A stretch of DNA of 64,000 nt from Aurantimonas coralicida DSM 14790 (lineage in GTDB: Bacteria > Pseudomonadota > Alphaproteobacteria > Rhizobiales > Rhizobiaceae). The notes beneath the pieces are model-generated. The model had not been told where the DNA came from. It saw nothing but the letters and a program-made list of their open reading frames with translations, and did not search any database. Location of the stretch: positions 236,469-300,468 of the forward strand of contig NZ_ATXK01000005.1 in NCBI RefSeq assembly GCF_000421645.1, in the 5' to 3' direction. This document shows, one piece after another, positions 48,995-58,052 of the stretch. The translations under genes and the position numbers were made by a program. The first letter of the stretch is position 1. The number at the start of each line of letters is the position of its first letter.

Positions 48995-49327
48995 GGCGCG
49001 ACTTTCGGGAAGGGGATCTTCTGGCCGCAGACTGACCGAGTTGGCACGGCTTGTGAAGCGGTGCGACGGCAGCGAATGCGGCAGTGCACATCTGGCGGGG
49101 GGCGACGATCGCGAACCGGTTGTCCCGCGTCGCTCCGGCGGCCCGCGATGGTCTTGAGGACCCATGGCTGCCGGCAGGGTTCGCACCTGCCAGCCGCGCC
49201 GAAACCGGGCGCGGAACGAGGCTGCGCTATCACCCGATGCTCGGATGCGACAGACGAAGCGTCACTTTCGTTTTGCAAGTTGTTTTTCCGTCAAGTAACT
49301 TGCGAGGGGACGGAAGAGGAGCAGCGG
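48995..49327. other. Intergenic region upstream of the HxlR gene
   Basis: 333 bases without a gene. An AT-rich patch at 49270-49303 contains GCAAGTT (49275-49281) and its complement AACTTGC (49297-49303), and an inner CAAGT-A-ACTTG (49292-49302). AAGTAACTT-like elements are typical HxlR binding sites, so this is a candidate operator for the next gene. Nothing else was recognised. Confidence 0.5.
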
Positions 49328-49741
49328 ATGGGGCAGGATGACCGTGACACAACGCGAGGGCATTTTCGCTCGCGCTGCTCGATCGCCCGCACGCTGGACA
49401 TCTTCGGGGACAAGTGGACGCTGCTGATCGTCCGCGACCTGCTCTGGCACGGCAAGCACACATTCGGTGCCCTGCACGAAAGCGCCGAGCGCATTCCGAC
49501 CAACATCCTCAGCGACCGTCTGCGCCGGCTGGAGACCTGGGGCCTGGTCGAGCGGCGCCCCTATGCCGACCGTCCGCCGCGGCACGAATATCACCTGACG
49601 GCGCGCGGCCGCTCGCTGGAAGATGCGCTTCTCGGCGTCATGGCCTGGGGGCATGCCCATCTGGATGGTGGCTTCTTCGATCCGCGCACCGGCTGGAGCA
49701 CGCCGCCGCGCAGCCGGGTTTCCAACGACGGCAACGCCTGA
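49328..49741 (+). CDS. HxlR-family transcriptional regulator
   Basis: This is 137 residues from the ATG at 49328 with GAGGAG upstream. The HxlR winged helix is complete: CSIARTLDIFGDKWTLLIVRDLLWHGKHTFGAL and IPTNILSDRLRRLETWGLVERRPY. A single N-terminal Cys, the redox sensor in some relatives, is present (SRCSIA). No obvious target gene lies beside it; it probably regulates itself through the inverted repeat upstream. Confidence 0.88.
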   Translation: MGQDDRDTTRGHFRSRCSIARTLDIFGDKWTLLIVRDLLWHGKHTFGALHESAERIPTNILSDRLRRLETWGLVERRPYADRPPRHEYHLTARGRSLEDALLGVMAWGHAHLDGGFFDPRTGWSTPPRSRVSNDGNA

Positions 49742-49849
49742 CGGCGGTACGCCGAGGCCACCGCGCCGTTCCGATCGCCGAAGACCTTTGGCCTCGCCGG
49801 CGAAATCCGGTAGAGCCAAGCAGACATTTTCCCTGAGCGAAGGCGATCC

Positions 49850-50467
49850 ATGACCATCCGCGTCCACAAAGGCGATCTTCCCGACATCTCCCGCTACACC
49901 GGCCCGGTGGCGATCGACACCGAGACCCTCGGCCTCGACACCCGCCGCGACCGCCTCTGCGTCGTCCAGCTGTCGCCGGGCGACGGCACCGCCGACGTCG
50001 TCCAGATCGCCAAGGGCCAGCGTGAGGCGCCGAACATCACGGCGCTTCTCAAGGACCCGGCCAAGACCAAGATCTTCCACTATGCCCGCTTCGACGTCGC
50101 GGCGCTCTACCATGCCTTCGGCGTGATGACCGACGGCATCTTCTGCACCAAGATCGCCTCGCGCCTGACCCGCACCTACACCGACCGGCACGGTCTGAAG
50201 GATCTGGCCCGCGAGATGGTCGGCGTCGACATCTCCAAGCAGCAGCAATCGTCGGACTGGGCCGCCGAGACCCTGTCGCAGGCGCAGGTCGAATACGCCG
50301 CCTCCGACGTCCTCTATCTGCACGACATCATGGGCGGTCTCTACAAGCGGCTGGAGCGCGAGGACCGCATGGAGCTGGCCAAGGCCTGCTTCACCTTCCT
50401 GCCGACCCGGGCCAAGCTCGACCTCGCCGGCTGGGACGACGAGGACATCTTCTCCCACTCGGCCTGA
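49850..50467 (+). CDS. RNase D-like DEDDy 3'-5' exonuclease
   Basis: This is 205 residues, a single exonuclease domain without the HRDC domains of full RNase D. Acidic motifs: AIDTETLGL (exo I), HYARFDVAAL (exo II), YAASDVLYLH (exo III with the DEDDy Tyr). It trims structured RNA 3' ends or degrades DNA in related short forms. It follows a run of AAGGCG at the ribosome site region and stands alone. It is a common alphaproteobacterial protein. Confidence 0.87.
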   Translation: MTIRVHKGDLPDISRYTGPVAIDTETLGLDTRRDRLCVVQLSPGDGTADVVQIAKGQREAPNITALLKDPAKTKIFHYARFDVAALYHAFGVMTDGIFCTKIASRLTRTYTDRHGLKDLAREMVGVDISKQQQSSDWAAETLSQAQVEYAASDVLYLHDIMGGLYKRLEREDRMELAKACFTFLPTRAKLDLAGWDDEDIFSHSA

Positions 50468-50675
50468 CGCGTTCAAAACCGCCCGGAAAGGGCCGCGGAC
50501 AAGACGTTCCCGGCCCTCTCCAGCAGGGTGCGGGCAGCGTTGCTTGCACGAAACTGAAGCCGCCTGAAAGAATGTCTTTGGCGCGGCATCGCGTGTCGCA
50601 AAACAGACTGGATCGGCCCCTTCGTCCAACGCATATGCGCGGCATCAGCAACGCGCTCGACGAAAGGCGCACACC

Positions 50676-50771
50676 ATGACCCGCAGCCCTCTGATGCAGT
50701 CCCTCGCCGTCTCCGGCATGCTTACCGTCGCGCTGCTTGCGACTGTCGCGTTGCTGAAGCTCGTCGGCTAA
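50676..50771 (+). CDS. Possible small membrane peptide (31 residues)
   Basis: ATG at 50676 with AAAGG about 9 bases upstream, ending TAA. The peptide is almost one membrane helix (SLAVSGMLTVALLATVALLKLVG) after a short polar start. A strong terminator on the same strand follows 80 bases later, which supports a transcript here. It was too short for automatic listing; it could equally be chance, with the terminator serving the exonuclease gene. Confidence 0.4.
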   Translation: MTRSPLMQSLAVSGMLTVALLATVALLKLVG

Positions 50772-50850
50772 TTTCCGCCCCCGGCGTCGCGCTGAGAACA
50801 GCCGGCCGGATGGGCGACAGGCGACCGACATTCCAGTCGGCGCAGACACA

Positions 50851-50890
50851 AGAAGCGCGGCGAACCCGGTTCGCCGCGCTTCTTTCGTTT
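50851..50890 (+). terminator. Rho-independent terminator
   Basis: Fourteen-base perfect stem AGAAGCGCGGCGAA (50851-50864) and complement (50870-50883), 5-base loop, then TTCGTTT. Only the plus strand has the T-rich tail. Confidence 0.85.
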
Positions 50891-50960
50891 GAGGGGCCTG
50901 CTTCGATGACGGCCCACCCGAAAAGGGTCGGCCGGCTTCCCGCGACAGTGCGAATGCGCC

Positions 50961-53705
50961 TCAGGCCGCGACGGCGGTCTGGCCCTGATGCGTCTCGTCC
51001 GCCGGACGTCGGCGGCGCTGGGCCCAGACGATCAGGCCGAGCACCGCGAGCGCGGGAATGAACATCCAGTATTTCGACGGCTGATCGGTGGGCGTGCGCA
51101 CCAGGGTGATCTCCTGGTCCCAGTCGAGCCCGGCCTTCTCGGCGGCCGAACCGAAGGCGACATTGTCGATGATCGTCTTGCCGTCGCGGTCGATCAGTTC
51201 CAGGCCGGCATTCTGCAGCCGTTCCTCGCCGGTCGCGCCGGCCGGAAGCGGTAGCTCGACCGAACGCTGGGACGGCTCGCCGAAGGCATCGAGATAATCG
51301 ATGCGCAGGCGCAGCGGCTCGTTCTGCGGCGTCTCGGCCGCCGCCTCGACGACCTCGCTGCCCGGCCGCTCGGAATAGGGCGCGACCACCATGTCCATCC
51401 AGAAGCCCGGCCGGAACAGGGTGAAGGCGATCAGCAGCAGCGCGACGGATTCATAAGCGCGGTTGCGGGTGAGGAACCAGCCCTGCGTCGCCGCCGCGAA
51501 CAAAAGCATGGCGATCGTCGCGACGATGGCGATGAAGATGCCGTGCGGGATGTCGACATTGATCAGCAGGAGGTCGGTGTTGAAGATGAACAGGAAGGGC
51601 AGCGCGGCGGTGCGCAGCGAGTAGAAGAAGGCGATGGCGCCGGTCTTGATCGGATCGCCGCCCGAAACGGCCGCCGCCGCGAAGGAGGCCAGCCCCACCG
51701 GCGGCGTCACGTCGGCCATGATGCCGAAATAGAAGACGAAGAGATGCACCGCGATGAGCGGCACGATCAGGCCGTTGGCCTCGCCCAGCGTGACGATGAC
51801 CGGGGCGAGCAGCGCCGAGACGACGATGTAGTTGGCGGTCGTCGGCAGGCCCATGCCGAGGATCAGCGACAGGACGGCGGTCAGAAGCAGGATCGCCATC
51901 AGATTGCCGCCGGACAGGACCTCCACCACTTCCGCCAGCGCCGAGCCGACGCCGGTCTGGGACACGGCGCCGACGATGACGCCGGCCGTGGCGGTGGCGA
52001 TGCCGATGCCGATCATGTTGCGGGCACCGGTGATCAGGCCGTCGATCAGGTCGAGGAAGCCGCGGGTGGTCTGGAACCCGTAATCGCCGGTGCCGCGGAA
52101 GAAGGCGGTGATCGGGTGCTGGGTGATCAGGATGAAGATCATGAAGGCGGCCGCCCAGAAGGCCGACAGGCCGGGCGACAGGCGATCCACCATCAGCGCC
52201 CAGACGAGGACGACGACCGGCAGGATGAAGTGCAGGCCGGATTTCACCGTCGGGCCGGGACGCGGCAGTTCGGTGATCGGCTTGTCCGGATCGTCCATCT
52301 TCGGCGCCGGATATTTCGCCCCGTACCAGAGAAGGCCGACATAGACCGCCACGAGCAGCGCGAAGACCACCCAGCCGGCATTGTCGCCGAAGGCCGGGCG
52401 GATCCAGCCCATGCCGTAATAGACGCCGAAGGACAGGGCGCACAGGACGAGAATGCCGAAGACGACGCCGACCAGCCATTGCAGCCACGGCTTGGGCTCG
52501 TAGGAGCGCGGCAGGCCCTGCATGCCGGCCTTCATCGCCTCCAGATGCACGATGTAGACCAGCGCGATGTAGGAGATGATCGCCGGCAGGAAGGCGTGCT
52601 TGACCACGTCGAAATACGGGATGCCGACATATTCGACCATCAGGAAGGCCGCCGCGCCCATCACCGGCGGCATGATCTGGCCGTTGACGGAAGATGCCGT
52701 CTCGACGGCGCCGGCCTTTTCGGCCGAGAAGCCGACCCGCTTCATCAGCGGAATGGTGAAGGTGCCGGTGGTCACCACATTGGCGATGGATGAGCCGGAG
52801 ATCAGGCCGGTCATGGCCGAGGAGACGACGGCGGCCTTGGCCGGTCCGCCGCGCATGTGGCCCATCAGCGAGAAGGCGACGTTGATGAAGTAGCTGCCGG
52901 CCCCGGCCTTGTCGAGCAGCGAGCCGAACAGCACGAAGAGGAAGACGAAGGAGGTCGACACGCCGAGCGCGATGCCGAAGACGCCTTCGGTGGTGATCCA
53001 CTGGTGGTTGACCACCTCCGACAGCGAGTTGCCCTTGTGGGCGATGATCGACGGCATGTAGGGGCCGAGGAAGGTGTAGACGAGGAAGACGGTCGCCACG
53101 ACCATCAGCGCCGGTCCAAGCGCCCGGCGCGTGCCTTCCAGCAGCACCATCAGGCCGACCGTGCCGACCATGAAGTCGGTCATGTTGGGCGCGCCGACGC
53201 GGCCCGAAATCGAGGTATAGGCGAAGAACAGGTAGGAGGCGGTCACCGCGCCGGCGATCGCCAGCACCCATTCATGGGGCAGGACGCGCCGCGACGGCGA
53301 CGGCAGCAGCGCGAAAACGACCATCGTCACCGTGATGACGGGAATGTACCAGCCCGGCAGGACGCCGGTCGCGCCCTCCAGGAAGAGATAGCCGAGCAGC
53401 AGCGGCACGCCGGCGCCCAGCACGAGCTGGGGGATCGAGCGCGTCTCGGTGTCGTTGAAGACGCCGAAGCCGACCATGAAGGGGATCGGCGAGGCGATCC
53501 AGAGCTGGAACAGCGACCAGGCTAGCGCGACGCCGGAGATCAGGTAGGCGACGGGCCTGGCGGGGCTGCGTCCGCCGGTGTCGGAGGAGGCGACGAGCTC
53601 GTCGAGCTTCTCCTGCCGGGAGGTGGCGGATTCGACGTCGACGGAATCGATGGTGCGGTTGCGCTCGTCGTCGAGGCTGTCGGAATGACGTGGGTCTCGG
53701 GCCAT
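50961..53705 (-). CDS. TRAP transporter fused permease with C-terminal DUF3394 region (TAXI type)
   Basis: This is 914 residues, longer than the 733-residue paralogue. After a charged N terminus of about 50 residues come the DctQ-like and DctM-like helices (SGSSIANVVTTGTFTIPLMKRVGF, GQIMPPVMGAAAFLMVEY). The last 160 residues are extra: a hydrophobic pair, then a soluble PDZ-like segment (NVAFGSAAEKAGLDWDQEI) and a final helix (YWMFIPALAVLGLIVWAQ). This matches DUF3394 tails. It works with the TAXI binding protein encoded just upstream. Confidence 0.88.
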   Translation of the reverse strand: MARDPRHSDSLDDERNRTIDSVDVESATSRQEKLDELVASSDTGGRSPARPVAYLISGVALAWSLFQLWIASPIPFMVGFGVFNDTETRSIPQLVLGAGVPLLLGYLFLEGATGVLPGWYIPVITVTMVVFALLPSPSRRVLPHEWVLAIAGAVTASYLFFAYTSISGRVGAPNMTDFMVGTVGLMVLLEGTRRALGPALMVVATVFLVYTFLGPYMPSIIAHKGNSLSEVVNHQWITTEGVFGIALGVSTSFVFLFVLFGSLLDKAGAGSYFINVAFSLMGHMRGGPAKAAVVSSAMTGLISGSSIANVVTTGTFTIPLMKRVGFSAEKAGAVETASSVNGQIMPPVMGAAAFLMVEYVGIPYFDVVKHAFLPAIISYIALVYIVHLEAMKAGMQGLPRSYEPKPWLQWLVGVVFGILVLCALSFGVYYGMGWIRPAFGDNAGWVVFALLVAVYVGLLWYGAKYPAPKMDDPDKPITELPRPGPTVKSGLHFILPVVVLVWALMVDRLSPGLSAFWAAAFMIFILITQHPITAFFRGTGDYGFQTTRGFLDLIDGLITGARNMIGIGIATATAGVIVGAVSQTGVGSALAEVVEVLSGGNLMAILLLTAVLSLILGMGLPTTANYIVVSALLAPVIVTLGEANGLIVPLIAVHLFVFYFGIMADVTPPVGLASFAAAAVSGGDPIKTGAIAFFYSLRTAALPFLFIFNTDLLLINVDIPHGIFIAIVATIAMLLFAAATQGWFLTRNRAYESVALLLIAFTLFRPGFWMDMVVAPYSERPGSEVVEAAAETPQNEPLRLRIDYLDAFGEPSQRSVELPLPAGATGEERLQNAGLELIDRDGKTIIDNVAFGSAAEKAGLDWDQEITLVRTPTDQPSKYWMFIPALAVLGLIVWAQRRRRPADETHQGQTAVAA

Positions 53706-53820
53706 CGCAGCTGGTCACTCCGCCTGTCTGATACGCGACTACAGGAACGTTTCGGGGCGAAGGGCGGCGGGTCGCATGACCGGCCTCTCGTCGTCGCCGA
53801 CGCCCCGCATGGGCGGAGCG

Positions 53821-53858
53821 CAAAAGTGCCGGCCGGCGGACATCTGCCGCCGGCCGGC
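53821..53858 (-). terminator. Hairpin between TAXI binding protein and permease genes
   Basis: Twelve-base perfect stem GCCGGCCGGCGG (53828-53839) with complement at 53847-53858, followed on the minus strand by CTTTTG. It sits 14 bases after the binding-protein stop and likely limits read-through to the permease. Confidence 0.7.
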
Positions 53859-53871
53859 CGGATGGCGGGCC

Positions 53872-54834
53872 TTACAGGAGGCCGGCTTCCTTGTAGTAGC
53901 GCTCGGCGCCCGGATGCAGCGGCGCGGAATTGCCGGCCGAGATCATCTCTTCCTTGGTCAGGTTCTCGAAGGCCGGATGCAGCTTCTTGAACCGGTCGAA
54001 GTTCTCGAACACGGCCTTGACCACCTGGTAGACGGTCTCCTCGTCGACCTGGTCGGACGACACCATGGTAGCGCGCACGCCGAAGGTCTCGGTGTCCTCG
54101 GCATTGCCCTCATAGAGGCCGCCCGGGATGGTCGCCTTGGAGTAATACGGGTTCTCGTCGACCAGCTTGTCGATCTCCTCACCGGTCACCGGGACCAGCT
54201 TGGAGGCGCAGGAGGTGGTGGCCTCCTGGATCGAGCCGTTCGGATGGCCGACCGTGTAGATGATGGCGTCGACCTTGTTGTCGCACAGGGCCTGCGACTG
54301 CTCGGCGGCCTTCAGCTCGGAAGCCAGCGAGAAATCGTCCATCGACCAGCCCTTGCGGTCCATGATGATTTCCATCGTGGCGCGCGAGCCGGAGCCCGGG
54401 TTGCCGATGTTGACGCGCTTGCCCTTCAGGTCGTCGAAGCTCTCGATGCCGGAATCGGCACGGGCAACCACCGTGATCGGCTCGGGATGGATGGAGAAAA
54501 CCGCACGCTCGCCGGCGAAGGGATCGTCCTTCCAGGGGTCCTGGCCCTCGAGCGCGTTGTACTGCATGTCCGACTGGGCGACGCCCATGGTCTGGTCGCC
54601 GGCCTTGATCGCGTTGATGTTGGCGACCGATGCGCCGGTCGACGGCGCCGTGCAGCGCAGACCGTTCTTCTCGCTCTCACGATTGACCAGACGGCAGATC
54701 GACTGTCCGACGACGTAGTACACGCCGGTCTGACCACCGGTGCCGATGGTGATGAATTTTTCCTGCGCGGTGGCCGCGCCGGTCGACATGGCAAGGGCTG
54801 CAAGCCCGGCTGCGACCCATCCGGTTTTCTTCAT
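53872..54834 (-). CDS. TAXI-family TRAP solute-binding protein
   Basis: This is 320 residues with a Sec signal (TGWVAAGLAALAMSTGAATA). The TAXI core is clear: ITIGTGGQTGVYYVVGQSICRLVN and the segment GSGSRATMEIIM with a paired-site glycine run. It captures an organic acid (glutamate- or carboxylate-like in some relatives) in the periplasm for the permease at 50961-53705. GGGAGC stands just upstream of the ATG. Confidence 0.9.
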   Translation of the reverse strand: MKKTGWVAAGLAALAMSTGAATAQEKFITIGTGGQTGVYYVVGQSICRLVNRESEKNGLRCTAPSTGASVANINAIKAGDQTMGVAQSDMQYNALEGQDPWKDDPFAGERAVFSIHPEPITVVARADSGIESFDDLKGKRVNIGNPGSGSRATMEIIMDRKGWSMDDFSLASELKAAEQSQALCDNKVDAIIYTVGHPNGSIQEATTSCASKLVPVTGEEIDKLVDENPYYSKATIPGGLYEGNAEDTETFGVRATMVSSDQVDEETVYQVVKAVFENFDRFKKLHPAFENLTKEEMISAGNSAPLHPGAERYYKEAGLL

Positions 54835-55041
54835 TGGGAGCTTCCTCTTTTTTGTTCGGTCAGACCCTCAATCCTAGCGGAGAGTTCGGTCGGGCCAAGT
54901 GCCGGCAGTAAGACAACTTTCCCCCTCATGTGCAAGATGGCGGGCCGCAGCCGGCCCCGAACGCCGTCCGGGCGGTGCGGGTGGTTGCCAAGGTCCGGCG
55001 GCGCCCTTTCTTCGACCACGCAGATGGTGGAAGAGGACCCC

Positions 55042-56409
55042 ATGACACGCTGGACACGCACAGGACGCGGCATGGGCCTGGCCGCGCTGACGACGGCCCT
55101 TTGCGGGATCGTCGCCGGCGGACCGACCGTCGCCGCGGCGGCGCCTGGCGGGGCCGTGCCGCCCATCGTCTTCGTGCATGGCGACAGCGATTCCGCCGCC
55201 TTCTGGATGCCGGTCCTTTGGCGCTTCGAAAGCAACGGCGTGCCGGCCGAGCGGCTGTTCGCCGTCGATATCGACCACCCGGCGGCGCGGCTCGACGACC
55301 AGGTGGCACAGGAGAACCGCTCCTCGACCGAAGACGCCGCCCGCGCCGTTGCGGCAACGGTCGACCGGGCGCTCGCCGAGACCGGCGCCGACAAGGTCGC
55401 CATCGTCGGTCACTCCCGCGGCTGCCAGAGCGCCCGCAATTACGTGAAGAATTTCGGCGGGGCGGCCAGGACGGTGACGATGGTGCTGGCCGGCTGCGTC
55501 CATCACGGCGTCTATGTGAACCCGGAGGAGCGGACCGGATCGGAATATAACGGCGCCGGCGCGTTCCTGACCGCCCTCAACACGCCACCCGCCATTCCCG
55601 ACGGCATCCCGACGACGATCCTGCGGTCCGACCGCTTCGATCTCTACGCCCAGCCCAACGGCCGGTTTCTCGGCCTGCCCGAGCAGGAGACCGGGATCTC
55701 CTACGACGCGCCGGAACTGGACGGCGCGCCGACGGTGGTGCTCGACGGTGCCGACCATCGCGAGACGGCCTCCTCGCCCGAGGCCTTCATCGCCATGTAC
55801 ACGGCGATCACCGGCAAGCCGCCGGCCAGGCTGGAGATCACGCCGGAAGAGCGGCCGCAGATCGGCGGGGAAATCTCCGGCTTTGCCAATGGCGCCCCCA
55901 CCAACCGTCCCCTCGCCGGCGCCACGCTCGACATCTTCGCGGTGGACGCCCGGACCGGCGAACGCCTTGGCGACGCGGTGTTCAGCCAGACGGTCGGCGA
56001 GGATGGGCGCTACGGGCCGTTTCGCGCCACGCCGGACGCGGCCTACGAATTCGTGATCGCCGCAGAAAACTATCCGCTGACGCGGATCTACCGCGCGCCC
56101 TTCCCCCGCTCCACGACGCTCGCCCATCTGCGGCTGTATCCGGCGCCGGACCTGTCAGCGCCCGGCGAGATCGTCGGGATGATGCGGCCGCGCGGCTATT
56201 TCGGCATCGACGACAACGCCACGCTGGATGCCCTGCCGATCGCCGGCCGCCCGGAAAACGAGCCGGTTCCCTCGGTCTGGCGGGCCGCCGTCGCGATCCC
56301 CGGCGACACGCCGCAGACCGTGACCGGCGGTTTCGACGGCGAGGTCATCGCGGCCCGAACCTCGCCCGACGAGCCCAACGATGTCGTCTGGATCGAGCTG
56401 ACCGACTGA
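55042..56409 (+). CDS. Exported alpha/beta hydrolase (esterase/lipase-like)
   Basis: This is 455 residues from the ATG at 55042 (GAAGAGG upstream; ATG 55024 also possible). The signal peptide is LAALTTALCGIVAGGPTVAAAA. Strand and oxyanion region PPIVFVHGDSD, nucleophile elbow GHSRG with Ser, and a late His in GADHRE fit the catalytic triad. After about residue 280 comes an additional beta-rich region of 170 residues (GEISGFANGAPTNRPLAGATLDIF) that resembles a carboxypeptidase-regulatory-like or carbohydrate-binding fold. It may act on a polymer or lipid outside the cell. It stands alone. Confidence 0.75.
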   Translation: MTRWTRTGRGMGLAALTTALCGIVAGGPTVAAAAPGGAVPPIVFVHGDSDSAAFWMPVLWRFESNGVPAERLFAVDIDHPAARLDDQVAQENRSSTEDAARAVAATVDRALAETGADKVAIVGHSRGCQSARNYVKNFGGAARTVTMVLAGCVHHGVYVNPEERTGSEYNGAGAFLTALNTPPAIPDGIPTTILRSDRFDLYAQPNGRFLGLPEQETGISYDAPELDGAPTVVLDGADHRETASSPEAFIAMYTAITGKPPARLEITPEERPQIGGEISGFANGAPTNRPLAGATLDIFAVDARTGERLGDAVFSQTVGEDGRYGPFRATPDAAYEFVIAAENYPLTRIYRAPFPRSTTLAHLRLYPAPDLSAPGEIVGMMRPRGYFGIDDNATLDALPIAGRPENEPVPSVWRAAVAIPGDTPQTVTGGFDGEVIAARTSPDEPNDVVWIELTD

Positions 56410-56488
56410 CGCTGCGCGCCCCGGAGAGGTATCCGGCGGCATTTGTGCCGCAGCCATTGTTCGGCGGCAAAACCCCCTTACTCTTGCG

Positions 56489-58033
56489 ATGACAGGGGGT
56501 AGACGTCTAGTTCCCTTCCATGACCTTCGAAGAATGCGCCAGCGGCCCGTATCAGCATTGACCATCCTTACCCCCACCTACACCGAAGCCGAACGGATCG
56601 AGGCCCTTGAGGCGTACGAGATCCTCGACACCCCCCGCGAGGAGGAGTTCGACGATCTCGCCCGGATCGCGTCGGAGGTCTGCGGCACGCCCATCGCGGT
56701 GGTCAATTTCGTCTCCGATACCCGCCAGTTCTTCAAGGCCGAGGTCGGGCTGGGCGTGCGCGAGACGCCGGTGGACATCTCCTTCTGCAAGCATGCGCTG
56801 CTGGCCGAAGACATGATGATCGTGCCCGACGCGACGCAGGATTCCCGCTTCGACAACAATCCGCTGGTCTATGGCGACCCGCCGCTGCGCTTTTACGCGG
56901 GCGTTCTCGTGCGCTCGGCCGAAGGCCTGCCGCTGGGCACCATGTGCGTCCTCGACCACACGCCGCGCGAGCTCGACGCACACCAGATCCGCACGCTGCG
57001 CCTTCTCGCCCGGCAGGTCTCCGTCCAGCTCGAGCTGCATCGCTCCCTGCGGCGCACCAAGGCCGCCCTCGGCAACGTGCGCCGGCTGGAATCGCAATAC
57101 CGGCAGATCGTCGACAGCGCCGTGGACTTCGCGATCATCACCACCGATCTCGACGGCAAGATCACCTCCTGGAGCCCGGGCGCCCAGCAGATCTTCGGTT
57201 GGAGCGAGACCGAGACGCTGGGCCGCCCCGCCGCGCTGGTGTTCACGGCCGTGGATCGCGAGGCCGACCTGGCCGTTCGCGAGATGGCGACCGCGCGCGA
57301 GACCGGCCGGGGCATCGGCGAAGGCTGGTATCAGCGCAAGGACGGCAGCCGGTTCTGGGCATCGGGCGAGATCATGCCGCTGATGGGCGAGGACGAGGTC
57401 CAGATCGGCTATCTGAAGATCCTGCGCGATCGCACGGTCGAGTACCAGGCCGAGGAACAGCGCAAGGAACTGACCCACGAATTGTCGCACCGGATGAAGA
57501 ACGTCCTGGCGACCGTGCAGTCGATCGTTACCCAGAGCCTGCGCACCGCCGAATCCCTCGATGCGGGGCGCGACGCGATCTCCAGCCGGGTGCAGGCGCT
57601 GGCGCGGGCGCAGGACATCCTCACCCAGACGAGCTGGTCCGGCGCCGGGATCCGGCAGGTCGTGGACGAGGCCTTGGCCGCCCATCGCGCAGGTCAGGGC
57701 CGGATCGTCATTTCGGGTCCCGACGTCGTCCTCAGCCCGCAGCAGGTGCTCGGCCTGTCCTTGGCGCTGCACGAGCTGGCGACCAACGCGGCCAAATACG
57801 GCTCGCTGTCGATGCCGTCCGGCAAGGTGGAGATCAGCTGGGACGTCGGGCCCGACAAGGATTTCCGCTTCGACTGGATCGAGCGCGATGGCCCCCATGT
57901 GAACGAGCCGAGCCGGCGGGGCTTCGGCTCGCGGCTGATCGAGCGGATCGTCGGGTCGTATTTCGACGGCGGCGGCCAGCTCGACTTTCCGCCGTCCGGC
58001 GTCGTCTTCCGGCTGACGGGATCGCTCGGTTGA
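56489..58033 (+). CDS. GAF-PAS HWE-family sensor histidine kinase
   Basis: This is 514 residues if started at 56489; ATG 56534 gives 499 residues and neither has a good ribosome site. There is no membrane segment. A GAF domain (about 45-190) is followed by a PAS domain (about 205-330: SAVDFAIITTDLDGKITSWSPGAQQIFGW) and the HWE kinase: phospho-His in ELSHRMKNVLATVQSI, N box ALHELATNAAKYGS, and WIERDGP, the WxE motif. GAF or PAS probably senses light, redox or a ligand. No response regulator adjoins it. Confidence 0.87.
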   Translation: MTGGRRLVPFHDLRRMRQRPVSALTILTPTYTEAERIEALEAYEILDTPREEEFDDLARIASEVCGTPIAVVNFVSDTRQFFKAEVGLGVRETPVDISFCKHALLAEDMMIVPDATQDSRFDNNPLVYGDPPLRFYAGVLVRSAEGLPLGTMCVLDHTPRELDAHQIRTLRLLARQVSVQLELHRSLRRTKAALGNVRRLESQYRQIVDSAVDFAIITTDLDGKITSWSPGAQQIFGWSETETLGRPAALVFTAVDREADLAVREMATARETGRGIGEGWYQRKDGSRFWASGEIMPLMGEDEVQIGYLKILRDRTVEYQAEEQRKELTHELSHRMKNVLATVQSIVTQSLRTAESLDAGRDAISSRVQALARAQDILTQTSWSGAGIRQVVDEALAAHRAGQGRIVISGPDVVLSPQQVLGLSLALHELATNAAKYGSLSMPSGKVEISWDVGPDKDFRFDWIERDGPHVNEPSRRGFGSRLIERIVGSYFDGGGQLDFPPSGVVFRLTGSLG

Positions 58034-58052
58034 GCCGGCAACCGCGCCGCTG

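Larger units (their letters stand above)
50468..50960. other. Intergenic region with possible small gene and terminator
   Basis: 493 bases between the exonuclease and the convergent TRAP permease. It contains a possible 31-residue gene and a strong plus-strand terminator, listed separately. The rest shows no recognised feature. Confidence 0.6.

Noticed and set aside
53776..55041. Long upstream extension of the exported hydrolase frame
   Set aside because: It crosses the TAXI gene on the other strand; the signal peptide starts at 55042.
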